The notes under the pieces were generated by a model that ran no database searches, was not told the DNA's origin, and was given only the letters and a program-made list of their open reading frames with translations. This document shows, in pieces, positions 49,801-63,739 of a stretch of 64,000 nucleotides of DNA. The position numbers were made by a program, and so were the translations under genes. Numbering within the stretch: the first letter of the stretch is position 1; each line of letters starts with the position of its first letter. Origin of the DNA: Sindora glabra (taxonomy: Eukaryota; Streptophyta; Magnoliopsida; Fabales; Fabaceae); the NCBI GenBank assembly GCA_020226215.1, contig CM035227.1:2535343-2599342 (forward strand). Reading direction: 5' to 3'.

Positions 49801-50062
49801 GTGCTCTCATATTTTAACACACATTCAAAAAAGTGACATTTTCTTAAAGTCTTAATGTCCTCAGAAAGAAGATGAAAAAGAGAAAATGAAAAATGTTCTT
49901 GTAGATAAATAAAATTAGTTTATTAGTTTTTACCTTATAAATTATAGCTAATAAAAAAAGATTATTTATTAAGACATAAAATCTCATATTAAAAATAAGT
50001 AGGACTTGGTAAAATCTAATAGATAACAAATCAAAATTTATCACATGTGCATGATAACATAG

Positions 50063-51715
50063 TGTCAGGATTCGAATTAACATACGTAGCGAAATTTTAA
50101 AATTTTGATCCAAAACCTTCCTAGAATCCATGCAAAAGTCATAAACCAGTATTAGGGTTTTACCTTATTTGTACTCGTATTCTTTCTGAATGAATCCTAG
50201 AGCAATCAAGATGAATTAAACACCGGCCGGAAGGTACAGTATCTCTACAGTATCCACACGGAATGAGCAATGACTTCTCTCCTTCACAAAACTGCTAGGA
50301 TTTATTTCTCTCTCACTAGGATTGGGTTTAGATGTTTTCTAGAGCGATTTAGGGTTTAATTAAAGCTAATGTGTGTATTGTGATGTCCTGCCTTCAAGTT
50401 CTTTTATGGAACCAAGGCATATCACAATCCTAATCCCACTAAGATAATGCTTCAAAGTCCTAATCACACTAAATAACTATCACCTTATCCTTATCCTAGA
50501 AAATATTAGATAATAATAATATTAGTTATCTAATATTAGATAATAATAATATTATCTCATAATATAATTTGCTAATATTAAATTGACATATAATTATCTT
50601 ATATTAGATAATAATAATATTATTTCATAATATAATTATCTAATATCTAATAACATAATTATCTGATATTACTTTAATGTCAAATAATATCACATAATAT
50701 ATATAATATATATATTATTTGAATAAATAAATATTATCTTAATAATATATATATGCACGAAAATAAGTCAAATTAATTAAATTTTAGTTTAACTAAAATT
50801 CAATTAATTATTGTCTCATTCCTACTTTTTTTGTGTGACCCTATAGGTTCTTATTACGTTGATAATGCTATTTTGGGTCATAAACAGTGAGCGGTATCTA
50901 GTAATATATCACTATCACTCAAGTAGTAAGAATGTCTATGATTCGACATTTATCTAATATATAATTAACATTTTTCATCATAATCCCTTTTATAATAATA
51001 TCCAAATCAAACTGGACGCATGCAGTGTGTTATCCTCGTCAATGTTCAATTTATATTTTTTAATATTGAGTAGACTTAAAATAAATAATCAATATCACAT
51101 ATTGATCTAATTGAGTATGGTCATACATTTCTAAGTCTCACTCAATCAAGGGATCCAAGGATATTTCTCTTTTATACAAGAGTAACAAAATCTCATTTAT
51201 ATCACTCACTTCCCTTTGCATGATTCATCATACACCCAATCAACGCCCTACTTGTCATCCCAATTAAAGGTGATATAGGACGACATCAAAGTGAGTAACT
51301 TCTCATATAAGGAACCGTAGTAACTTCAGGTCAAAGGATTATGCACATTTGTGATCATATGAGAATAACTAATGACACATTTATCCATGCAGTATTTTCA
51401 TAATGAATCAGTCCAGTACATTCACTAACAATGTACTCATGTATTGACTTGATATTATATATCCATGATTCATAATCATCAGTCATTATACATGCTAGTC
51501 TCGATGTATTGTTATTATCTTTTTCGTAATAATACTTAACTAGGGACATTTTAGGAATAGCAAAGCTATTCTAAGGATAATTATTATATTTAAGTTATAA
51601 TTTATGCAAAATAAAATAAAATAAAATATAATAATTATATTACCAAAATGAAATATAATACATTGTGTAATATTGCAATCATCTCTATGATTGACTCTTA
51701 GGACACACACTAATA
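50063..51715. mobile_element. Solo LTR, copy 2 (1653 bp) with CATAG target-site duplication
   Basis: Begins TGTCAGG and ends CTAATA, where copy 1 at 9431-11096 ends CCAACA; the two differ by C-to-T changes. The flanks are CATAG at 50058-50062 and CATAG at 51716-51720, an exact 5 bp duplication, which proves one insertion event for this unit alone. Long aligned blocks with copy 1 include CCGGAAGGTAC, ATCTCTAC, CCAAGGATATTTCTC and GTGATCATATGAGAATAAC. Same orientation as copy 1. No internal region is present. Confidence 0.88.
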
Positions 51716-52549
51716 CATAGGTCAACCAATTAAAATATGCCTATACATTAATGATGTTGATTGATGAAAAAAAAATTGCCATGTGTTATGATATATCATC
51801 CTAACTAATAAGAAAGTTGCATTTTTAATAAATTTAAAGATGATAAATAAAAAAAAAATTGAAATGCTTATCTCTAAGCAACCCTGGTAGCTCTATAAAC
51901 AAAAAGTTCATTTATGTCATTCATAATAATAAGTTATCAGAAGAAGAGATGTAAAACTCTCCCAAAGTTTAATTGACAAAGATTAAAATATTCAAAATTT
52001 CCAACTTCCATAAAGAACATCCATTCTAAGGTGGAAAATTCAATAACATTCTAGTTCTTGAATCTTTTCAAGCATGAAGTATTTGTGAAGACTCAACCGT
52101 TGATTATAGATTAAACTTCTTCAAGTCCTTCATTAAAGTCAAGTGTTCAACCTTCAAGTCAAGATCAAGCTTCTTCAAGCCCTTATTTAAAGTCAAATTC
52201 AATAGTTCGATCTTAGATCAAGCTTCCTGAAACCTTTGACAAATTAAAATTCATTGAAGAGAAAATCAAAGAATTCATTATATTCTTATTTGACAAGTAC
52301 AAACAAATTAGAGATTGGACTCATATTTTCAAGATATCAATAAAAAATTATTTTTCCCACATTTTTCTCATCCATAAATTTCTTTATTCAAAATTTTATC
52401 TTGTATTCATATAACGATTACTTCCCCTCACTTTTAAAGCATTGTCAGAGTCCATTTGGAATATGTTTATTGAGTTAAGTTTATTTTTTAAAGACTTGTG
52501 CTCAAACACCTTATAAGAAGAATAATTATTGCTAATGGAACAAAGTATT

Positions 52550-54015
52550 TATGTCACCATTTGTAAATTGGAATGAATATTTCCTCCAAGTTTTTTTTAT
52601 CCAATAGAGCACCTTTCTTTGCACTTGCCATATAAAGCTTTAACATGAGGCTCTATTTAATGTTGTTGGATGTATCCATTTATGATGTAAAATTTGTGAT
52701 TAAGTTAATGATTAAGTCATTCATTTATTTATGTTTTCAAGCTATCCACAATCAATATATCTTGTTACAATTGGTAGGTTTTTTCATACATTGAAGTAAA
52801 AGGCAAAAATCAAAGCCCGTGTGGAAGAGTCCATATGTAAAACATACCTTACTGAATAGACATCTATTTTCTATTTGCCTTCTAAGACTAGAGTTCCTAG
52901 AAATGATGATAGAATGGACATAAAAAATGGTGATCATGTATGTTTTATATTCAATTATCTTAGTCGTCTAGCAAGGGGATGCAAAAGTTGATTACCAAAT
53001 TAGGAGTATTAGATGGCTCAAAAGCATGCATTGTTGAACTGTGATGAAATACAATCATATGTGAAGTAAGTACTTAAAAAATGAGTTCAACAAATGTAAT
53101 TAATTATATATATTTCACAAATCCTGAATAACCTTTAACGATATGCTGTGAGTTGTAGTATTTTTCAATAAATGTTACAACATGTGTTCCCAACCATAAA
53201 TGATGAGGAGGTAAACACATGTATTGAAAATGAATTTTTCAAGTGGCTTCACAATTATGTAAATTAAGCCAAACACTTTTTATTTAGTTTAAACCTTACA
53301 CACGAGTTCAATTCATGATAACAATGTAAACTTGATTTATGACTAGGCCTTCACTATAAAGGACATGGTTGCCAATAAGAAAAATACTTGACATAGCATA
53401 AGGTTTGAGTATAGAAATGTGCATATAACTTATGTATTTTGTTAATTGTTATAAATTTCAAACAAAATAATGGAGCTAGCATAAGTCCATCTTTAACTTC
53501 AATGTGTTCATTAAAGGATTTAGTGATGAACACTCAGAAAATGACTACCACAAGAAACATTAAGAGGTTATGGAATTAGATTATGATGGATTTCTAGCAA
53601 AAAAGATAGTGATGTTCAACTATGAATGGTTTGATCTCATTCCTAATAGGAGAATAAGATGGCATAAATAATATGACATTATTAAAGATAGGGCATCTCG
53701 GTGCTATAATGAGTTCAATCCCTTCATCCTCATTTAGTAAGTTATGCAAGTGTATTACACTCATACCATGGTCATAGAATAGGTTGCAATGACTAGTTAG
53801 TTGGCATTAAAACCAAAGTAAGAAGTGTTATTGATGCTCCATCAACAAATGAAAACATTGATGCATTCCAGGATGATGAGTATTGCATCCAATTGCCATC
53901 ATATATTGATAATGAAGAGATCAGAACACTGAGGGATGAGTTAGGATATCTAAAAGTTCTCCTTACTAGTAATATTGTATGTGATGACCTATATAATCTC
54001 AAAGGCAAAGAATAA
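52550..54015 (+). pseudogene. CACTA (En/Spm) transposase relic
   Basis: Degenerate translation in shifting frames shows, in order, blocks of the plant CACTA transposase C-terminal half: a WMYPF reading (about 52664), KAKIKARVEESICKTYLTE (about 52799; cf. VRNxARPEGSIAExY), TRVPRNDD (about 52890), HALLNCDEIQSYVK (about 53022; cf. YVLFNCEEVxPYI), FFKWLHNYV (about 53235), ELDYDGF, VMFNYEWFDLIPNRR (about 53609; DUF4216-type LFKCEWFD), NEFNPFIL, then an acidic tail with FQDDEY and TLRDEL (to about 53940). Many stops, so not functional. A CACTA-like terminus at 59001 may be the right end of this element; the left end was not found. Confidence 0.75.
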
Positions 54016-56044
54016 GCTTATAAGGATAAAAAAATCGAGGAATATCTAATGAAGAAATCTAATACAATGACAAATAATCATTACCATAGGCTAGGTTACA
54101 TTTAGTATAAGTAGATTATTATTTTCATGTGTATGTCTTCATTTATCATAAAAAATGATACTAACTCAATATTATTTACATTCATTGTAAGTTTCTAAGT
54201 CTTCATTAAGCCTAGATTAGGTGATGGGTTCGATATTTCATTATAATATTTGCAAAGGTTAGGTGTTTAAAAGCTTCCACTTAATGGTGACTTTCTTGCC
54301 TTTGACTATATTGATTGTCACAAAGTGAAGCATATAAAATAAGTTTGTTCAAGGAAGATAACCCATCTAAAGATTACAAAATTCAATAGAAATAAAGAGT
54401 CCATTAAAATTATGTTATGAGATTAATCTAAATTGATATTTAAATTATTTTAATTTAAAGCCCTAAGGTATTTATCTCAATTAATGATAATATTTAAAAA
54501 AAATTAGCTTAAAATTTTTTTTGAATAAATAAATTAGCTATTTATGAATTTTACGAGTAATTTATTCGAGTAATTTATTTAAGTAAATTTTATATATTTA
54601 TATATATGGTGATTCTTTTGCAAATTTTTGGAATATTCTAGCAATTAAGAATGTAATGATTTAAGAAGATATAAACTTATAATTTAATAAAGTATTTTTC
54701 TCAATGTTTTATAAAGTCTTAAAATATTTAATTTTGAACCCTAAGTTTATAAATTAATTATAAGTGGTTAGGATTGAATTTTTATGAATGAATATTATAC
54801 TTTTATTTCATCATTTCACTTTCCCCTATCTTTCCTTTTTATTTTATGTAAAACTAGTGGTTGGGATTTAATATTGGATAAGCTCACAATACCCCAAATT
54901 CATTGAGTCAAAACTTAAAGCCTCCATTTTTATTTTCTCCTTAATTTGTTTTCTCTCTCTAGCTCACTGACACTTTTTCTCTCAAGTTCTCGTATGTTTA
55001 TTAAAGCTATGATGCTCTTTCTACCATGATAGTTACTTCTCTATTAATGTTCAACCAACCATCACTAACATTGAAAAGGTCCTTGTAAGTTATGCCTAGA
55101 CACTACATAGGGCTTTTCAACCTTTTTTATTTCATCAGAGTTCTAATGCGATTTTGCCATCATCATGCTCCAGCCAATCATTATGGATATGGATAAGTTA
55201 ATTTATAACATTAAACTTTAACATTTTTTATGCTTTAAGCTTAATCTAAGAAAAATTCCTAAACTGTGAAATTTGATTTCTTTGAAATAGAATTAAAATA
55301 TCAAAAATTAAGTGTCTAGCTCTTTAAAATGATTTGATTAGAGCCTCCTTAGAACTTAAAATTCAAATATTTTTACTATTATAGGCTTGATGTAGGAAAA
55401 GCCTCACTTATGTAAATTTTCAATTTCTTGATGATAACTTTAAAAATATAAGAAAATAATAATTTAAGATGATAAAGTGGCATGGATTGAATATTTTTAG
55501 AGTATCAAGTTTTAATATTTTTACTTTTATAAGTTTCATCCAAAATTTTTTGTATAATGGCCTATTTTTAGTTTCTTATGTCAACTCTAGAAAAAAAAAT
55601 AAGAAATTTATAACCTAAGATGTTAGAAAATTATGACTAGAATTTAGAATGGTAATTTTGAAAAAAAAAGTAAATACTAATATATTTATAATTTACCATT
55701 GTAAATTGTTAAGTTAACGGAAAAGGAAAGATAAGGATAGAATATTCTAAAATTCTTGAAGTGAAGAGGCATCATTAGATGAGTATATATCTTACCTTAA
55801 ATTAATGTCCTATTTAATTCATTAGTTTCTCCTAACATATAAACTTCTATCCATAGAGATTATATGTTCATAACTTATGAAGTCTTTCAATTATAGTTAT
55901 AAAATCATGTTATTCTTGTACTTGGAGAGCTATAAATGGGTTATCAATTATTGATTGATTTATTGCAATGGTTAATGGCATACTTTATATAATTGAATTT
56001 TATTTTCTTGTAGGATAATGTTAGTCATTTCTTTGAAACTATGC
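54016..56044. other. AT-rich region, possibly the interior of the CACTA element
   Basis: No gene or clear motif. If the transposase relic and the terminus at 59001 belong together, this stretch is internal transposon sequence; that link is inference. Confidence 0.3.
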
Positions 56045-56630
56045 AATAAAGGCATTAGAGATGTAAAGCAATGCAAGGTGGGCTAAATAAGTTAAACTCA
56101 CATAGGCCTACCCAAATAAACCCATGATCCAAATGGCTAAAAATAGCTAAGACCATGTGGGCCCACAAGTAGTTTACCTTTTTTATTTTTTTATTTTTCT
56201 AAATCATACACACAAGCAAATATCAAATATCGAACTTTAGGTATAGAGAAAATCATGAAATATCAAACCTTAGGTATGGAGAAAATCACAAAATCTTCAA
56301 AAGATATTGGATTAGGTTGAATTAATTTTTTTTAAATTGTAATTTGTTAATTAATTTTTTATTTTGTATAATAAGTTAGTCAAGAAAAGTTAAAAAAATT
56401 ATATTAATCTTTTGGACATTGATTTGAATTGGATTAAAAACCTTCAAATGCTTGAAAAATTACAAAAAAAAAGGTCTCTCAAGCAAACCTACGAGCCCTT
56501 GGCAACAGAAACTTGCCTATGTGAGCTTGCATAAAAATAGGTTCCAAATAAAAAGCTTATGACACCTCAAACTTGTGGCTAACATATGAAGCTTGTAGGT
56601 TTAGGGGCTCATTTTACATCCTTAGAAGGC
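56045..56630. mobile_element. Possible hAT-like non-autonomous element
   Basis: The left end CAAGGTGGGCTAAATAAG and the reverse complement of the right end, TAAGGATGTAAAATGAG, are similar to each other and to the ends of the hAT-like element at 26239-26762. Flanks AAGCAATG and AAGGCATG agree at 6 of 8 positions. Weak but consistent. Confidence 0.35.
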
Positions 56631-58559
56631 ATGGCATTTCTATTTTTAGATTAAGATATATTATAATTATGTCTATATAAATCATTACCTAACATTGTTT
56701 GAATAACTTTGTTGCCACACATAAGAGCCGTGGTATTATTATGTGATAATACTATTATTATTATAGTGGAAAGATTATAGCCATGCAAAAAAGGTATGAT
56801 AGTGTTATTGGCTAATTATGTCCTAATGAAAATCCCTTCATTTTTATGTTTATTTAAATTCATCATAAATTAAAAAAAATAAATAGAAGCTTCCTTATTT
56901 TTGAGTACTTTTCGAGGGTTACATGCCTTAAACTTTAAAACTTGTAACTCATGGAAACTCAACAACATAGAATATGTATAAAATAAATAGTCCCAACACA
57001 TAAATTATATGGACACAAGGTATTCCATTTCTAATCTAATTGTCAAATTTTTTGACAATGCAATCTTTGATCTCTATAAAAGTAATAAGGTTATAATAAA
57101 TTGCTTTGACTAGAAAACATTGAAAATAAAAAAAATAAGTTACAAGAACTCAATGAGCATATATCTACCAATCCACACATAGAGTTAAGTAAATAAAAAT
57201 ATTTAAATACTATTCAAGTGCTAAAAATGGAAGATAACTATAAGCATAACTTTTGGACTTTTGTAACTAATGGTGTTAAGTCTTTTGTTTGATGTAATTA
57301 CTTGCATATATCTCAAATTTCCTATTTCACTTTATAACTCATAATAATCTTATTCACTTAAAGTATATAACACATTTACAACTTCACACATAAATCATTC
57401 TTAGTAATCATTTCATTTTTAAGTAGCTACTAGGGCTCAACTATAACTAAGTCATCACAATCATATCATATGAAAATGTCCAAGGATAACAAAATTATAA
57501 TTTCATAGCACAATACACAATAATTTATAATAAAATGTATACATTCATCTTGTAACTTTCAGTTAGCCTTATGTCTTTTATAAATTTTCCTTCTTTGTCT
57601 CTCTAAAGTCTGCATTATACCTTTTAGAAATGTATTACCATGAATTATCCATTTGGTGTTCACAGTATTTTTCCCATCATATTTTTCATCTCAATGTCAT
57701 TCATGGCATAATTTATAATGCAATTTATACAATAGAGCATAAGTTCTACACAGTACAATCACAATGCAATTATGGTATAATAGTAATTGAATCATTACCA
57801 CAGGTTATTCTTAAAATACATAATAATAACCATGAATGACAAACTGGATAGCGGGATCTATATTGGTCATGATCAAGTTTGGGTCATAATAAACCTTCTT
57901 TAGCAAGGCCTGATTGCAAGCCTCACTATCCTATTAAGGTTTGTAGTAAACCTTGTTAGAAAGAGATTTAAAAGACACTAGTAGTTAATTTTATAGTATA
58001 ATTTTGATGGATTTCTTGATTTTGTTGAATTTTGTAATCTTTAAATGGGTTATCTTCCTTGAAAAGCCTTGTTTTACATGCTTTACTTTATGATGAATAA
58101 TATAGTCAAAAGTAGGAAAGTTATCATTTAGCAAAAGCTTTTAGGTGCATAACTTATAGAAACATCATAATGTAATATGTAATGGATGAAGTTTGAATAG
58201 AAAGACACTCAAGTGCCTAAGGGATTGAAAAACAAGCAGAAGTTTCGTTTACACAAGAACAAATGACATTTACAAAGGTTAAAGAGACATAATTAAAATC
58301 CTTAAGTTCCACTTGTTAGGGTTTTTATCATTTGTTAAAGGTATTAGATTCAATTTTTAGTTTGTACATAGGTTTCACTATTTTGTATGACAATTTTTAT
58401 ATTAGATAATTGGACAATAAATATTTGATATTATAAAATTCAATTTTAAAAATTTATCAAATGAATTTGGTGTTGCTATAGTTAAAATGTATTTATGCAA
58501 AAATATTAGTTTTATGAGTTGCCCTTAAATAAGGTAAAAGATTTACAATACTTCCTAGA
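56631..58559. other. AT-rich region, no gene seen
   Basis: The short frame 57630-57839 has no family resemblance. No structure assigned. Confidence 0.35.
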
Positions 58560-59001
58560 TTAGGGATGGATTAATAGATAATAATGCTAATAAATTTTCA
58601 TATTTTCATATAATAGTAACAAATTTAATGACAATTTAGAATTTAGCAAATCTCAAATTTATTAGCAAAAATAACAATGAGTGTATTTAGCAATGGATAT
58701 TTCTATCACTATATCCTAATTTATCAATGGATAATTCATTTGTAAATGTTAGTTTAATGATGGACATTGTTGTTGTAGATTTCACTCATCATCCATTTTA
58801 TTCATCGTAGTCTTCCCAACTTATTAATGGATTATAGCAATAGAAGAGTGACAAGTTTAGTGATGGATGTTTTCCATCCATCACTAAATGAATTATCAAC
58901 ATGATATATACTAATAGCCTTTTGTCTGTCACTAATTATTTTAATAATAGATTTTCATGTATTAATGATAAGCACTATGCTTTTTTTCTTTTTTGGTAGT
59001 G
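58560..59001. mobile_element. CACTA-type right terminus with subterminal repeats
   Basis: Read inwards from 59001 the sequence is CACTACCAAAAAAGAAAAAA, a CACTA-type end. The preceding 440 bp are dense in subterminal words on both strands (TTAGTGATGGATG, CATCCATCACTAAA, GTCACTAATTA), including the hairpin GATGTTTTCCATC at 58866-58878. The same style of repeats marks the CACTA element at 27741-29969. No matching left end with a TAT flank was found. Confidence 0.55.
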
Positions 59002-62000
59002 TATGACATGTTAATAAAGACATTTAAACCCTATTTTACTTAATTGTTAAGGATAAAGATCCTCATTTGATATCTTGGGTGGATGTTAAAACCATTATGT
59101 GAAAATTTGCATATAATCACATTTATCATCATATAAATCTTATTATGTATACTTTATGTCATTATCCTTAATGGATATTGAGTTTTGTTTGATTGGTAAG
59201 GTATAAGTATACAATATATGTAATGTTAATATCCTATTAGACATAATTGTTATGCATTATTAGATACCTAAGGCCTCAACTTAAATCTATGGGTATCATG
59301 TTACCATATTTTTCATTGACATATGAAAATGGCCATAATTCCTCTATTATGTGGCTCAAGTGAGAAATTGTTAGAATTTAATTTGAATTTTAAATTATAA
59401 AATATCTAAATTAAATTTCCATAATGGCCACTTAGTATAGAAACAAAAATATGTTAATATGATTTGATTGCCCACTAATAATAATAAAGACAAGACAAAT
59501 TTTATGATAATAATTCTCAGTAACTAAAATGGTAAGTTGAGTTAGTTTTTACCCCATTCAATGTTTCTAGAATGATCATTAGGTTCGTCGCCTAACTTAT
59601 TTACTTGTGTTGTTACAAATTGGTGTAAAAGCGGTAATTTTATTGTTTATTAGAAAATAGAAAATTTGGCACTAAGCTCACATCTTTAGGGATGAAATGA
59701 TACTCGATATTGTTTTTGAGATTTTTTTGCTATCATATTTTAAATTTAAATATAATACTTTGTATGTGTATTCAGTGAGTTGTCATTGTTATTCTTACAA
59801 AAAAAATTGGCACTTGTTATGGGAGATAGATCTGAGTACGTTCTCTTAGTTTTGCCCCCCTAATTGCCTACCAAACATAGAAAACAACGCTTCAAAAGAT
59901 ATAAACAACTATTTTTTCTTTATAAATTAAAGTCATCTTCCAAAACAAATCAAATATAAAAAACTTTATGATTATATATGAATGTCGTTCAGAGGAAATG
60001 CACATTTTCCAGAAGTATGTTTAAACAGTTTCTGACACTTGTATTATCCTCTACAAAACAAATATAGGAGCCTAAGTGAATTGTCCTTGTCCTGTTAGCA
60101 TTATATAGGCTGCAACTTTTTGTCATGGAACACTAACCAAATTGATAAAAGTGAACTTTTGAAAAGGTCGTTTTCATGTTGAGTATGCATAAACTGTTAA
60201 TCAGTGTATAAGTAGAATTTATGAAATGTAGAAAATAAATAAATAAAACTATAATATTTATATGTGGTTGAATCACAATTAACTAGTGAAAAATGCGCCC
60301 GGACAAGCAATCTACAGTTGTCCATTTATTCCTGAATACAAATTGAATTAAAATGCTACATGAATATACATATCAAACCCTGGGCAGTGGCCCTTAAAGA
60401 CAGATCCTTGTCCCTGCCTCCACCTCTGAAGGTGGTTGGTTCCCATCTTTTCCAAAGAAAACTGGGCTCTGCTTGATTGGATGTTTCACAAAGTTATATT
60501 ACAGGGTCAACTTATCATGCCAAAGTACCTTGAATTGTCATGTAGGTAATTACTAGTTATGCAACACATGACAAGGAGGAAGATTTTTGGCCATTGTTGT
60601 TGCCCATCATCACAGCTAAATCTGACAAATTTCTCCAGGTAAGCATGCAAGCCTCGTCATTCTCAAGTAGCATTCATCTAAGCCTAGCATGCCGTCCTCT
60701 TCTTATTCTGTGATGATAACGAACCACACAGCTTTAACCAGAATGTTATGATGCCATCATCTATAAAGTGTGCAAGTAATTTAATCTGGATTTGCAGCTC
60801 TATTTTTACATTTACGCCGCTATATTTTGTCAGTCTTTGTAATGGGAGCACAAACCCAAGTAATTAATTATTAAAAAAGAAAATTTAGGTCATGATCAGA
60901 CTATCAGATTAGATATCTTTTTCATTACTCAAATCAAATCACACCTAATGACTTAATGGTCCACCAATGCTTTCAAATTCAATGGCTCAAATCATGCAAA
61001 ACCCATTTCTTAATTCTTACATTAGCGTAGTCTTTTATTCATGCAGAATATCTAGAGTATGTGCTTCTCTTTTTCTGAAACTAACAAGCGTTATTTCTTT
61101 TGTAATGCTTAAAGTTTCACTCCTTCGATTACACCCATTCATACTTGCCATATGCTTCAAGTGCTTTTTTTTTTTTTTATTTCTATTGCTCTATTTTTTT
61201 TAAATGGCATCATGTAATATATATATAGGTCAAGTGATCAAATATTAATTTTATATAAAAGTGAAAAAAATAAATTATAATCACCTAATCTTATATTTAG
61301 TAGTTAAAATCAAAATATAATTAAAGATCATATAATTATTAAAAAAAATCACGTGATTATGATTATGATCATATAAAAAATATTACATGACTTTTTATGT
61401 TTTGATCCTAATCCAATAATACAATTAAATTGATCGATAGCCCCGATTTACTCATTTCACACTTATACACGAATAGTGTTTGAGTATATATGTATGTGTG
61501 TATTTTGTTCTTCCAAACATTGTTCAGATACAAAGAGGATTCAACTCTTAAGATTGACTTACGCAGTCGCTTCAATCAATTGGATTCGCAAAATTAGTAA
61601 CGGCCAACATTTCTGTGAAGTGATTGCATCATGCAAGGGTGATAAGTCGTTTGCGCTTCTATTTTAATTCTGAGTATGGCAGCAAAGTTAAGTTGGCGGC
61701 GTATCAACTTGGGCTTCGTAGCTTTGGGTAGAATTTTATCAATAATGGGACGACGCAGAGAACATTCTGAAAAATAAGTTAGGTTTGTGTGTTTGTCAGA
61801 ATTATTCTCATCAGTTTATGTATTCATTACAACTCATCTGATGTAAAAATGCTATCCGTCTATTAAGAATTGAAAAGTACCCAGAATTCTCTTTTCTCAA
61901 GTAAGTAAGGCTTTTGATGCGTGCCAGATATTTCCTTACGTGCATATATACGTTTTGGCTTTGCATTGTGCGTATTATTAAAATTAAGTAGCATAACCCA

Positions 62001-63634
62001 CAACTTATAAAAATAATCCCCAGACAAGAAGAGAGACTACCATCTGTAGCCTTTACAACTACTTTAATCGGCTGAATGATCTTTTTCTAGGGTTCTTGGG
62101 TTTGAAATATATATATTACCAAAAGTATTCGGTAATTATATATTTAAAAATATTGCTGATTGCTGGAGCGTGTAATTTCTCACTTAATTTATTGAATGAC
62201 TCGTGCTGTTATCGATAATAATTTCCCTTTAAACTTTATTGAAATTGGTGTTTTGAAGTAAAAATTTAAAGCAGGATTGAAACCTTCTTAAGGTCAATGC
62301 TTATAAATAGAAGAGAAAAAAAGGATCTAACTTGTAAGAATTTCTAAAATCTGAATATCTGAAAGAGTCATATTCGCTTGAATATCTTTTTATTGAACCA
62401 CCCATGAAAAGCATCTAGGAGGAGGAAGGAGAAAGAAAATAGTAGAGAAAAAGATCTAAACTTCATCCTCATTATTAATTAATTTCTTTTGGCATACAAA
62501 AAGAAATTAATCTCTTTATTCGTAGCTTCTTCAAGAATGTTTAAAAAATGTAATGCGAAATGCATTTATTCTTCTTCAGTGGACCGCATGTTGCTCCATT
62601 TGCAGCCATTCTCACATAAACAATGACGCCACGGTAGAAAGAAGAAGAGCACTCACCCTCAGGTCAACCAAAATAGTAAGGACACAGATTCTCAAGTACA
62701 ACAAAAGCAATGTAAGTATGTAACTCAATTGACAGAAGTAAGTTTTCTTAATATCGCTAGCACTAGCATATATTTCAAGCATAAACAGTGCCTTCTTCAG
62801 GAAAAGTCCACAAACTGTTGTTAATAAGCAAATATCAAACCTATCAATATTATCTTTATGAACCTGGCTAGCTGGCCCTTCCCTCTCTTATAACTCGCTT
62901 ATTATGTCGAAGTGACATTATGTTCTAGCTAGCATGCATGCTATAATTCTTTGCGTTAAAAATTCTATAAAATTATCTTATCAGTTTCTTCTAACAAAAT
63001 TATTTTAACCACATATTTTAATAAGATCAAAGTCTTTTCGATTAAAAGTACAAGTTTTGTTGTCATTCGTATCCTCTAATTGAAATTAATTCCGATACAA
63101 AGTGAGTTGAACTTGTGTTATTTCATTGATTTTAATAAAATAAAGATTAATATCGCATGATCAGAAAAGCACTAATTAGAACTATGGAACGATTATTTTT
63201 AAATATCACTTCAAAAATTAAAAATAATTGAAATTGATTAAGGGGTGAGACTTTGAAATTAAAGGCACTAATTTTTTAGTTGTCACTTATTCGCAGGTTT
63301 GGATCTTTATCTAAAATTCTGAAACCCTTAAATTATTTTGGAGGAGCTGAAAAATATCTTTTATGTAATAATTATATGATATTAATATATGATTTTAAAA
63401 TTTTAGAAACTAGGGCGAAGGTCCTCCTGTCCTTTGGAGGAAATCTTTTGAGTTGATACAATTGGTAAGAGTTGATATCTTCGGTTACTTATGTTTTAGA
63501 TTTAATTTTTATTATTTGTGATTTTAAGGGATCATGTAATTTATAAGTACTATCATAAAATTCCAAAGCATTAATTTTGAAGTGGAGTGAACTATTCAAC
63601 TTAAAAATTTTTCATTTAAAAAAATGAAGAAGAA
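59002..63634. other. Non-coding region, no gene recognised
   Basis: 59002-60240 and 61200-61480 are AT-rich. 60290-61150 is less AT-rich but has no exon-like frame or known small RNA that I could recognise. Short frames at 60967-61203 and 61476-61667 are without family motifs. Confidence 0.35.
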
Positions 63635-63701
<67 letters not shown>

Positions 63702-63739
63702 GGAGGAGGAGGAGGAGGAGGAGGAGGAGGAGGAGGAGG
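63635..63739. repeat. Compound trinucleotide microsatellite (ATG)22(AGG)13
   Basis: Uninterrupted ATG units at 63635-63700 (66 bp) pass directly into uninterrupted AGG units at 63701-63739 (39 bp). On the minus strand this reads as a long serine run, which is an artefact of the repeat. Confidence 0.95.

Noticed and set aside
9431..51715. One giant retrotransposon bounded by the two 1.65 kb repeats
   Set aside because: Each repeat has its own flanking duplication (CATAG exact at the second), and unrelated elements and a complete YUCCA gene lie between them.
60290..61150. Candidate microRNA or long non-coding RNA locus
   Set aside because: I looked for common plant miRNA sequences and phosphate-starvation RNA motifs and found none; no clear foldback was seen.
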